DNA of 5,719 nt from NCBI GenBank assembly GCA_913058195.1, contig CAJXPP010000152.1:1-5719 (forward strand), given 5' to 3'. Of the stretch, positions 1-5,431 are shown piece after piece (the first letter of the stretch is position 1; each line of letters starts with the position of its first letter). Source of the DNA: an uncultured Gammaproteobacteria bacterium (GTDB lineage: Bacteria; Pseudomonadota; Gammaproteobacteria; Nitrosococcales; Methylophagaceae). Below the pieces are notes generated by a model. It saw only the letters and a list, made by a program, of their open reading frames with translations. It searched no databases and was not told the origin of the DNA. The translations under genes were made by a program, and so were the position numbers.

Positions 1-72
1 CACAGCTTCCACAGCTTCCACAGCTTCCACAGCTTCCACAGCTTCCACAGCTTCCACAGCTTCCGCAGCTTC
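1..72. repeat. 9-base in-frame tandem repeat inside coaX
   Basis: On the plus strand the unit cacagcttc occurs seven times without a single mismatch (1-63), followed by an eighth copy with one change (cgcagcttc, 64-72). It is cut by the window edge, so the true copy number is unknown. On the coding strand each unit adds Ala-Val-Glu (GCTGTGGAA) and preserves the frame. The lack of any synonymous drift suggests recent expansion by slippage or unequal crossing-over. Confidence 0.97.
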
Positions 73-834
73 TTGCAGATGATGTGGTTTCTTATCGCCC
101 TGACGAGCGTAATAGGCGAGGCCTTTTAAGACAATGTCAGGATAATGGGCAATAAAGCTTGGAAGTAGTAGTTTTAGTTGTTCCGCATCACCACCTGTAA
201 TAATAAAACGGATACGATTGCTAAATTGTTCTTTAAGATCATCGATAAGGCGTTCTAGTGTAGCGGTGACTGTATAAAGCGTACCTGCTTGAATAGCACT
301 TTGGGTATTGACGGCCAGAGTTTTGAAATCGCTGTCTTCTGCGGTGTCGTTCAAATTATTTGTATTGTTCGTTAAGGCATCACGCATTAACGATAAGCCT
401 GGAATGATCATGCCACCTTGGTGCGCGCCATACTTAGTTACTATATCGACGGTTATTGCTGTACCACAATCAATGACACAAGTGGCTTGGCGTGCATGTT
501 GGCGTGCCGCAATCAATGCTAGCCAGCGATCAATGCCTAATAATTCAGGTTGAGAATAGGAGTTGGTTACACCAAAACGTTTTTTTTCACTGGAAACAAA
601 TACAGGTGTAATGTCCCATTGCTTTTCTACCCATTCAGTAAGTTGCTTAGCAATTTTATCACCCGCTACATTTGATACATGAACAGAACTAATATTTTCT
701 AATGTTTTCAAGTTAGCGTTGAGTGAGGCTTTGACACCTGTTTTGCTACGGTTGAAGGTTTGGCTTTCAATCGGACCTGGTTTTAATACGGCCCACTTAA
801 TACGTGTATTGCCGATATCAACTAATAATTTCAT
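1..834 (-). CDS. coaX: Type III pantothenate kinase CoaX (3' end beyond window) with a repetitive C-terminal tail
   Basis: This cytoplasmic enzyme would phosphorylate pantothenate with ATP, the first step of coenzyme A synthesis. The frame is open from ATG at 834 to the left edge (278 codons). ASKHA-fold motifs are visible: DIGNTRIKW at residues 6-14 (phosphate loop), GIDRW at 100-104, IDCGTAITVD at 121-130, GGMIIPGL at 140-147 and TGGDA at 213-217. The catalytic core ends near residue 245, about where family members usually stop (roughly 250 residues). From about residue 256 the protein continues as an Ala-Val-Glu repeat of at least 20 residues that leaves the window. The start is fixed by an ATGA overlap with the birA stop; a weak AGG lies 8 bases upstream. 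CoaX enzymes typically need a monovalent cation and are not feedback-inhibited by CoA (family knowledge). The identity is secure. Where the tail ends, and whether it leads into another domain, cannot be seen. Confidence 0.95.
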   Translation of the reverse strand, partial: MKLLVDIGNTRIKWAVLKPGPIESQTFNRSKTGVKASLNANLKTLENISSVHVSNVAGDKIAKQLTEWVEKQWDITPVFVSSEKKRFGVTNSYSQPELLGIDRWLALIAARQHARQATCVIDCGTAITVDIVTKYGAHQGGMIIPGLSLMRDALTNNTNNLNDTAEDSDFKTLAVNTQSAIQAGTLYTVTATLERLIDDLKEQFSNRIRFIITGGDAEQLKLLLPSFIAHYPDIVLKGLAYYARQGDKKPHHLQEAAEAVEAVEAVEAVEAVEAVEAV

Positions 835-1634
835 GATGAAAACCTAATGCTGGTGTGGCTGTTGGATAGTGTGAGAAGTGCGTCGTTAAATTGATATTGC
901 AGTTCGCCTTGATCATTAATACCACGAGCAATAACATCACGCTGTTCTTTGTCTGAGATTAAAGTGATAGCTTGGCTTTTTAAGGCATCATAATCTGAAA
1001 ATTGAGCAAGAAAGTCATGCAATCCGTGCTGTTGAAACTGTTCTAAAGTGTTGATCATATTTTGAATTATTTTTCCTGCCAGCTTATTACGACAGGGTAC
1101 GATTGTACAAAGCTGTTGTAGGCTGGTGGTTGGTTGTTGAATTTTATTTATCGTGGCAGTTGGAAGCTTAAAATTAAGGCCAATGCCAACAACAGTATTT
1201 AGTTGTTTACCGAACCGTGATTCTACTAGAATTCCTGCAAGTTTTTGTCTTTTATATAAGATATCATTAGGCCATTTAAGCTGTAAGTTATTGATTCCTT
1301 CAGACTTGAGAGTATTTATCAGGCTGACTCCAATAGCAATGCTTAAGCCATTTTGAGCTGTTTCTGCGGGAAATGACCATGACAGTGATAGATAGAGGTT
1401 ACCTGATGCCGGGGATTGCCATTGATCGCCTCGTCTTCCTCGTCCTGCCGTTTGCGATTCACTAATGCATACAACGGGAGCTTGACCACCTTCTGAAATA
1501 TGAGTCCATAATTCATCATTGGTCGATGATACAGATGAATGAATAGCAATATTGCTTAGTTTTTCATTGGTATGATCATCAAGGAAGCGACGGATTTTTT
1601 TAGCTGATAGAGCTGGAAATTTTTGTGATGGCAA
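831..1634 (-). CDS. birA: Biotin-[acetyl-CoA carboxylase] ligase lacking the N-terminal DNA-binding domain
   Basis: The enzyme activates biotin as biotinyl-AMP and attaches it to the acceptor lysine of biotin carboxyl carrier proteins. Catalytic motifs are intact: GRGRRG at residues 64-69 (adenylate loop), KWPNDI at 120-125 with the biotin/AMP-contacting lysine at 120, KLAGIL at 131-136 and GIGLN at 150-154. A small C-terminal beta domain covers about 220-267. The E. coli protein has 321 residues; this one has 267. Its residues from about 9 (LSAKKIRRFLD) match the E. coli segment just after the winged helix, so the repressor domain is absent. The start is TTG at 1634 with no Shine-Dalgarno sequence, and an in-frame TAG lies two codons upstream, so no longer N-terminus is possible in this frame. 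ATT at 1637 is a less likely alternative start. The stop overlaps the coaX start (ATGA). The gene should be a monofunctional ligase rather than the bifunctional repressor. Confidence 0.93.
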   Translation of the reverse strand: MPSQKFPALSAKKIRRFLDDHTNEKLSNIAIHSSVSSTNDELWTHISEGGQAPVVCISESQTAGRGRRGDQWQSPASGNLYLSLSWSFPAETAQNGLSIAIGVSLINTLKSEGINNLQLKWPNDILYKRQKLAGILVESRFGKQLNTVVGIGLNFKLPTATINKIQQPTTSLQQLCTIVPCRNKLAGKIIQNMINTLEQFQQHGLHDFLAQFSDYDALKSQAITLISDKEQRDVIARGINDQGELQYQFNDALLTLSNSHTSIRFSS

Positions 1635-1670
1635 AATGAACTATTTATATGAGGAGTAAGGGAATTTAAT

Positions 1671-1699
1671 ATTATGAAATTAAGTTCTTATGCTGTCAA
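1671..1699 (-). promoter_or_regulatory. Strong sigma-70 promoter for birA-coaX
   Basis: Read on the minus strand, a perfect -35 box TTGACA (1699-1694) is followed by a 17-base spacer and the -10 box CATAAT (1676-1671), which matches the consensus at five of six positions. The -35 lies inside the last codons of the upstream metalloprotease gene. Transcription would start near 1664, giving a leader of about 30 bases before the TTG start of birA. The position and near-consensus match support a real promoter; activity is inferred. Confidence 0.75.
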
Positions 1700-2224
1700 A
1701 TCAATTGCGAAAGCTGTTTTCGATGATTCAGCTGAAAATGATGTGGTGTTATTTGTTTGTTGTTTAGATTCAGCCTTTTGTTGCTGAATAATTTCAGCAC
1801 GTGCTTCGATAGCCATTTTAGCTGCTCTAGCTGCTACAGACCGATCTTGAGACGAAGGTTGTGCAGGAGCTAATGCAGCGGCTTGGATTTGACTAGTTTT
1901 TCGTAATGTTGCTTCAGGATCACCAGAAACTGCAGAGACATCAATGCTGACTTCGCCACCGACAGCATATTGAACACCATCTGGCCCACGTTGAAAGCTA
2001 AAACTTGCTCCACTACGAACTAAGCCACCACCTGCAGCAATATGAGCTGCTTCATGAGCCCTTACTTCTTGGTCTCGTGCTTTTAAAGTTCTGATTTCTT
2101 GACGTTGTTGTGTTGAAACTTCTGAGTCGTGATTATTAGTACTATCAGTAGAGTCCTTAACGCGACTTAAGCTCATGGTATTACTTAATGGAGATGCCGA
2201 TGTAGCGCTAACATTAATATCCAC
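1688..2224 (-). CDS. SprA-related putative zinc metalloprotease
   Basis: The protein has 178 residues and resembles the SprA-related / CJM1_0395 family of putative metalloproteases. It has a low-complexity Ser/Thr/Asn-rich N-terminus (1-40), then the conserved core: LKARDQEVRAHEAAH at 47-61, containing the zinc-binding HExxH signature (H57, E58, H61); a glycine-rich stretch; GPDGVQYAVGGEVSID at 80-95, where E91 is a candidate third ligand; GDPEATL at 101-107; and ALAPAQPSSQDRSVAARAA at about 117-135. The tail is polar and Gln/Ser-rich. There is no signal peptide or membrane segment. The start is GTG at 2224, one base after the TAA of the upstream gene, with only a weak purine tract before it; ATG at residue 17 is an alternative that keeps the whole core. 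Its substrate is unknown. The tight coupling to the flagellar-like gene suggests the two products work together (inference). Confidence 0.82.
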   Translation of the reverse strand: MDINVSATSASPLSNTMSLSRVKDSTDSTNNHDSEVSTQQRQEIRTLKARDQEVRAHEAAHIAAGGGLVRSGASFSFQRGPDGVQYAVGGEVSIDVSAVSGDPEATLRKTSQIQAAALAPAQPSSQDRSVAARAAKMAIEARAEIIQQQKAESKQQTNNTTSFSAESSKTAFAIDLTA

Positions 2225-2225
2225 T

Positions 2226-2456
2226 TTATACTTTTATATCTAAAATACTGCCTAACATTGAGTCAGATGCTTCAATGACTTTGGCGGAAGCTTTGACTTG
2301 TTGTTCATCACGTAGCAAATTGACGAGTGGTTCAGTAATATCACCATTTGAGCCCGGCGAGCTGGCATTAGCAATTTTTGCGCTATTGTTATTTATGCTT
2401 TGTAAACCAGATTGAACACCAGCAATGGCGGACTGAATTGCAGGTAGTGTACTCAT
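2226..2456 (-). CDS. Small protein resembling fused N- and C-terminal D0 helices of flagellar rod/hook proteins
   Basis: This 76-residue protein has no enzyme motif. Residues about 5-35 (IQSAIAGVQSGLQSINNN..., ending KIANASSPG) resemble the N-terminal signature of flagellar rod and hook proteins, in which an amphipathic helix leads to an ANNIANASTPG-like motif. Residues about 41-75 (TEPLVNLLRDEQQVKASAKV followed by IEASDSMLGSILDI) resemble their C-terminal signature, with the spacing of the usual L-x2-QR-x-Y-x-A-x-AKVI-x2-AD-x-ML-x2-LL-x-I pattern. The large central domain of true rod/hook proteins is absent; only a short linker remains. The ATG at 2456 has the best ribosome binding site of the cluster. 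It lies between DUF2069 (24-base gap) and the metalloprotease (1-base gap). It could be exported by or bound to a flagellum-like system, or be a helical-hairpin protein of unrelated role. The resemblance is by eye only. Confidence 0.75.
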   Translation of the reverse strand: MSTLPAIQSAIAGVQSGLQSINNNSAKIANASSPGSNGDITEPLVNLLRDEQQVKASAKVIEASDSMLGSILDIKV

Positions 2457-2461
2457 GATGT

Positions 2462-2467
2462 ACCTCC
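2462..2467 (-). promoter_or_regulatory. Strong ribosome binding site of the flagellar-like gene
   Basis: GGAGGT on the minus strand sits five bases before the ATG at 2456. Most other genes in the cluster have weak or no Shine-Dalgarno sequences and rely on overlaps, so this gene can probably be translated independently and efficiently. Confidence 0.85.
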
Positions 2468-2480
2468 AGACAAGGTTAAC

Positions 2481-2849
2481 TCAAGTATGACTGTTATTTT
2501 CTCTTTTCAGCTTATTAGCATTAAGTCGAATAAAAACAATGGATGAACTAAATGTCATAATACTGAATAATACCTCTAAACTTGCATATAAATCAAACCC
2601 TTGAGCACTATAGACTTCTCCAATGCCATGGGAGAAATAGAAAAACATCAAAAAGCCTGTCCACGCATGAGTGTATGGTTTACCGTGTAATAAGCCTCGC
2701 AGAGGAAATAGCAGTGGCACTAAGCCGATAATAAGCAATGCGGCAGTAGGATAATTCTCGCCGTGTTCAACAAGGGTGATCCAGCAAATAAGCGATAGCA
2801 TTAATGCAAAATAGCTAAGCAAGGCTAGATTTTTGAAAAATTGAATCAT
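2481..2849 (-). CDS. DUF2069 family inner-membrane protein
   Basis: This is a 122-residue hydrophobic protein with four likely membrane segments at about 8-27, 36-54, 62-80 and 88-108, then a short basic tail. The conserved family stretch is visible around residues 45-80: PLLFPLRGLLHGKPYTHAW, then FLMFFYFSHGIGEVY. No biochemical function is established for the family. It is commonly found next to wrbA and arsC-like genes in gammaproteobacteria, as here. The ATG overlaps the wrbA stop (ATGA), so translational coupling is likely; the only upstream purine tract is AAGG, about 10 bases away. The product is secure as a family assignment; the role is unknown. Confidence 0.88.
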   Translation of the reverse strand: MIQFFKNLALLSYFALMLSLICWITLVEHGENYPTAALLIIGLVPLLFPLRGLLHGKPYTHAWTGFLMFFYFSHGIGEVYSAQGFDLYASLEVLFSIMTFSSSIVFIRLNANKLKRENNSHT

Positions 2850-3439
2850 GGGTTTAATACCTTGGCTGTGATTGCGATACGCTTGCCTAAGGCCTTACAT
2901 AATTGTGCCTCTTGTTCACTAATATTACGATCATTATTGTGACCGGCTAGATGACTTGCACCGTAGGGTGTCCCGCCATCTGTTGTTGTCATTAGTAAGC
3001 TTTCGCTATAGGGCAGTCCTAATATCATCATGCCGTGATGCATAAGAGGAAGCATCATTGATAATAAGGTTGATTCCTGGCCACCATGCAAGCTACCAGT
3101 TGAGGTGAATACACCTGCAGGTTTACCGATTAAAGAGCCTGACAACCAAATATCACTACTGCTATCGATAAAATATTTTAGAGGAGCGGCCATATTACCA
3201 AAGCGTGTAGGACTACCTAATACCAGACCATCACAATGTTTTAGATCATCGTGGCTAGCGTAAAGGTGCCCGTTTTCAGGAATGGTATCTTTAGTTGCTT
3301 CGCAGACAGCTGAAACCTCTGGAACGGTTCTAAGTTTAGCTGAACAGCCATCAACTGTTTCAATGCCACGGGCAATGTGTTCAGCCATGCTTAGTACATG
3401 GCCAGATTGACTATAATAAAGTACAAGTATTTCTATCAT
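2846..3439 (-). CDS. wrbA: WrbA-type NAD(P)H:quinone oxidoreductase (flavodoxin fold)
   Basis: This FMN enzyme carries out two-electron reduction of quinones with NAD(P)H, avoiding semiquinone radicals; it is cytoplasmic and usually tetrameric. At 197 residues it matches the family length. Visible motifs are the phosphate-binding loop YYSQSGHV at residues 8-15, SPTRFGNMAAPLKYF at 76-90, TGSLHGGQE at 114-122 (flavin-binding loop), a conserved HHGM at 134-137 and GGTPYGASH at 155-163. The ATG shares one base with the arsC stop (TAATG). There is no convincing Shine-Dalgarno sequence, so coupling to arsC translation is likely. Its neighbours arsC and DUF2069 are its usual partners in Pseudomonas-like genomes. 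Confidence 0.95.
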   Translation of the reverse strand: MIEILVLYYSQSGHVLSMAEHIARGIETVDGCSAKLRTVPEVSAVCEATKDTIPENGHLYASHDDLKHCDGLVLGSPTRFGNMAAPLKYFIDSSSDIWLSGSLIGKPAGVFTSTGSLHGGQESTLLSMMLPLMHHGMMILGLPYSESLLMTTTDGGTPYGASHLAGHNNDRNISEQEAQLCKALGKRIAITAKVLNP

Positions 3440-3789
3440 TATAAAATTTCAAGTGCAGATTCAGGGGGGCGACCAAGTTTTGCTTTGCCATTATGGATAA
3501 CGATAGGTCTTTCTATTAATTTGGGGTTATCGCACATTGCTTGGATAAGTTGTTGGTCAGAGAATGACTCATCTTTTAGATTCAATTCTTTATATATTGC
3601 TTCACCCTTGCGTAATAACGCTCGAGGGCTGATCCCCAATTGTTGGATAATAGTCGTTAGAGTTTCAATATCTGGCGGTGTTTTTAAATATTCAATTATA
3701 TTGGCTTTAAACCCTTTTTGTTCGAGTAAAGCCAAAGTCTGCCGTGATTTACTACAACGAGGATTGTGATAAATACTAATATCACTCAT
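3439..3789 (-). CDS. arsC: ArsC/YfgD-family glutaredoxin-coupled arsenate reductase
   Basis: This 116-residue thioredoxin-fold protein is predicted to reduce arsenate to arsenite using glutathione/glutaredoxin. The catalytic cysteine is C12 in the motif NPRCSKSR (9-16), and the three arginines that bind arsenate in the plasmid R773 enzyme are all present at equivalent positions: R60 (in RALLRK), R94 (in ERPIV) and R107 (in GRPPE). It lacks the roughly 25-residue C-terminal extension of plasmid ArsC and resembles the chromosomal YfgD-like group, whose physiological role is less certain. No arsR or arsenite efflux gene is nearby; instead it sits in a redox cluster, so a general thiol-redox role is possible. 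It overlaps lapB by ATGA and has its own GGAG eight bases before the ATG. Confidence 0.92.
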   Translation of the reverse strand: MSDISIYHNPRCSKSRQTLALLEQKGFKANIIEYLKTPPDIETLTTIIQQLGISPRALLRKGEAIYKELNLKDESFSDQQLIQAMCDNPKLIERPIVIHNGKAKLGRPPESALEIL

Positions 3790-4964
3790 TTTGAGGACTC
3801 CAATAAAATTTCTAAACTTGATAAATGTATTTCTGTTGGTTTAATAGTGGCCCATTGTTTACATCCAGGACACTGCCAGTATAATTTTTTTCCTGAAAAC
3901 CCACAGTTTTTGCAAGTGTAACGGTGGCCACGGATGTTTAATTTTTCACTAATCCCTTTTATCAGAGGTACTAAGGTTTGGTTTGATTGATCACCAAGGC
4001 TAATAAGGGCGTCAAGTCCTTCGACTGAAGGATAAGTTTGTAATTCAGAATGTAAATAGTGGTGCGCAGCCCGGCTTCCATGCTGCTGTTGGATAATTGA
4101 TGTGAGGATCAACCTTGCCTTTGTCATATTAGGGTGACGATTAAGTAATGCCCTAAGATAACTTTCAAATGTGGCCAGCTTATTTGTGGCCTGATAACAG
4201 ATGAACATGAGAGGTAGCGCTTCAGGTAAATAATGATGATCTTGCTGTTCAATTTTTTCTAAACACTTGAATGCTTTACGAAACTGCGAATTACTAATGT
4301 AGATATTTGCTTCTAGTAAGGCAGTTCGAACACAGTTGTGATCGTGGTTTTTCGCCTGTTTGATAAATGATTCAACAACCGTTGAGGATGGATCTTTATT
4401 TTGTTGTGCAAGTTCGCAATAGAACTGTGCGATTAGTGGACCCATTTCATTTCGCTGTTGATCGTATAGTTTTTTAGCCATATCAATGGCTTTTGACCAT
4501 TCTTTTTCTTGTTGATAAATCCGCAATAATTGTTCTATCGCTTGGGGTGGCGGATCGTTTTTCTCTACAAGTTCAAGAAATAACTGTTCGGCGCGATCAA
4601 GTACGCCGGCATGCATGTAATCTAAACCCAGTTCGATTAATATTTGGTCGCGTTGCGCAGTACTTAATGTTGGCCGAGCAATCAGGTTTTGGTGAATGCG
4701 AATAGCGCGTTCAGACTCCCCTTTTCGGCGGAATAAATTGGCGAGGGCTATATGTGTCTCTACTGTCTCGCTGTTCACATCTAGTAGACGTATAAATACA
4801 TCAATGGCTTTGTCAGGCTGCTCATCAAGTAAATAATTTAGGCCTATAAAATAATCAGCGTTAACAGGGCTGACTTCTGATACATAACGCTTTTTATAAT
4901 GTGAGCATGCAGCCATCCAGCCAGATAAGGCTGCAAGGGGTAAAAGCAAAAAAAGCCATTCCAT
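3786..4964 (-). CDS. lapB: LapB (YciM): TPR/rubredoxin-like lipopolysaccharide assembly regulator
   Basis: LapB is an inner-membrane-anchored cytoplasmic adaptor. In E. coli it helps FtsH degrade LpxC, limiting lipid A synthesis, and links LPS synthesis to transport. The 392 residues match the E. coli length (389). A membrane anchor covers about residues 2-19 (EWLFLLLPLAALSGWMAA). Tandem TPR helices follow from about 36 to 330, including the highly conserved GESERAIRIHQNL at 82-94. A C-terminal rubredoxin-like metal-binding domain has paired cysteines at 351/354 (CKNC) and 365/368 (CPGC), followed by the conserved ATIKP. The gene follows lapA by 18 bases without a recognisable Shine-Dalgarno sequence, which suggests dependence on lapA translation. 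It ends in an ATGA overlap with arsC. All key features are intact. Confidence 0.97.
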   Translation of the reverse strand: MEWLFLLLPLAALSGWMAACSHYKKRYVSEVSPVNADYFIGLNYLLDEQPDKAIDVFIRLLDVNSETVETHIALANLFRRKGESERAIRIHQNLIARPTLSTAQRDQILIELGLDYMHAGVLDRAEQLFLELVEKNDPPPQAIEQLLRIYQQEKEWSKAIDMAKKLYDQQRNEMGPLIAQFYCELAQQNKDPSSTVVESFIKQAKNHDHNCVRTALLEANIYISNSQFRKAFKCLEKIEQQDHHYLPEALPLMFICYQATNKLATFESYLRALLNRHPNMTKARLILTSIIQQQHGSRAAHHYLHSELQTYPSVEGLDALISLGDQSNQTLVPLIKGISEKLNIRGHRYTCKNCGFSGKKLYWQCPGCKQWATIKPTEIHLSSLEILLESSK

Positions 4965-4982
4965 GATTATAATAATTTAGGA

Positions 4983-5276
4983 TTAATGTGAATCATTTAA
5001 GGGTAATATTCGCAAGCTTTCTATTTCTTGTTCAACGACCTGTAATTTTTTATTAAGTAGGCGATTTTCATAACGTAAACCTAAGGACGATGCAGAGATT
5101 ATTACAGCGCTCAATATTATGCCTACAACTATCGATAAAACAATTATTACAGAGATGGGAGCGGATATCGTCCCTAGGTAATAGTTGATGCTGACAGCTG
5201 CAGTATTAATTGCTGAAAATGCGGAACCAGCAGCAAATACAATGATAAAAATGATAATAGTAATAATTCGACGCAT
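4983..5276 (-). CDS. lapA: LapA (DUF1049) inner-membrane protein
   Basis: LapA is the small membrane partner of LapB in LPS assembly. The 97-residue protein has two membrane segments (about 4-22 and 41-63) flanking a short periplasmic loop with the family-typical INYYLG (30-35), then a cytoplasmic helix with coiled-coil character (about 68-90, YENRLLNKKLQVVEQEIESL). I chose ATG at 5276 rather than TTG at 5291 because GGAGG lies exactly eight bases before this ATG and would fall inside the coding region of the longer version. It is the first gene of the long minus-strand unit and faces fdxA divergently. The genes ihfB and rpsA, which precede lapA in many relatives, are not here. Confidence 0.93.
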   Translation of the reverse strand: MRRIITIIIFIIVFAAGSAFSAINTAAVSINYYLGTISAPISVIIVLSIVVGIILSAVIISASSLGLRYENRLLNKKLQVVEQEIESLRILPLNDSH

Positions 5277-5284
5277 AATATTGT

Positions 5285-5289
5285 CCTCC
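5285..5289 (-). promoter_or_regulatory. Ribosome binding site that decides the lapA start
   Basis: GGAGG on the minus strand is eight bases upstream of ATG 5276. It overlaps the second and third codons of the alternative TTG start at 5291, which argues against that longer reading. Confidence 0.85.
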
Positions 5290-5302
5290 AAATATAACCT
5301 TG

Positions 5303-5308
5303 ATCATA
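5303..5308 (-). promoter_or_regulatory. Candidate -10 box for lapA
   Basis: TATGAT on the minus strand matches the sigma-70 -10 consensus at five of six positions and would start transcription near 5296, about 20 bases before the lapA ATG. No good -35 is present: TGGGCA 16 bases upstream matches at only three positions, so an activator may be needed. A palindrome AATGATCATT (5316-5325) fills the spacer. Confidence 0.4.
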
Positions 5309-5375
5309 CCTTAAAAATGATCATTGCCCAGAGTCGATTGAAATGATGTAAAATTGTCGCGAATTAATTTTAGCG

Positions 5376-5392
5376 ATGTTCAATATGAACAT
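5376..5392. promoter_or_regulatory. Inverted repeat ATGTTC-N5-GAACAT, possible operator
   Basis: Perfect 6-base arms are separated by AATAT. The element lies 39 bases before the fdxA start, in the probable leader downstream of the proposed fdxA promoter and upstream of the lapA promoter. The AT-rich, short arms make a terminator unlikely and a dimeric regulator site possible. No specific regulator is recognised. Confidence 0.35.
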
Positions 5393-5431
5393 GAAGACTA
5401 TTGAACGACGTAAGTTACTGGAGAATGGATA

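Larger units (their letters stand above)
5277..5431. promoter_or_regulatory. Divergent lapA/fdxA intergenic region
   Basis: This 155-base AT-rich region is the only substantial non-coding stretch. It must carry the start of the lapA unit (minus strand) and of fdxA (plus strand). For fdxA I can suggest only a poor promoter: TTGCCC (5324-5329), a 19-base gap and TAAAAT (5349-5354). Two copies of TGATCA (5301-5306 and 5318-5323) and an inverted repeat (5376-5392) are visible. No small RNA, riboswitch or terminator is evident. Confidence 0.6.

Noticed and set aside
1..72. Short repeats as a CRISPR array or REP element
   Set aside because: The unit is 9 bases, head to tail with no spacers, and keeps the coaX reading frame; this is a coding minisatellite.
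308..553. Plus-strand 81-codon frame
   Set aside because: It lies wholly antisense to the coaX core, which is conserved on the minus strand; no ribosome binding site or family resemblance.
1635..1687. Remnant of a BirA winged-helix domain upstream of the ligase
   Set aside because: An in-frame TAG stands two codons before the TTG start, the gap is only 53 bases, and I see no helix-turn-helix-like coding in it.
1674..1787. Plus-strand reading frame of 37 codons from ATG 1674, preceded by a purine-rich gaggag
   Set aside because: It is antisense to the well-supported metalloprotease gene, the purine tract is too far from the ATG, and the peptide shows no recognisable features.
2457..2480. Terminator between DUF2069 and the flagellar-like gene
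   Set aside because: The 24 bases contain no hairpin with a T-run; read-through of the operon is more likely.
3398..3769. Plus-strand 123-codon frame
   Set aside because: It is the antisense shadow of arsC, whose active-site residues are all conserved on the other strand.
5277..5291. A longer LapA starting at TTG 5291 with five extra residues
   Set aside because: The extra codons contain the GGAGG Shine-Dalgarno sequence that is ideally spaced for ATG 5276, and the added residues are polar ahead of a normal membrane segment start.
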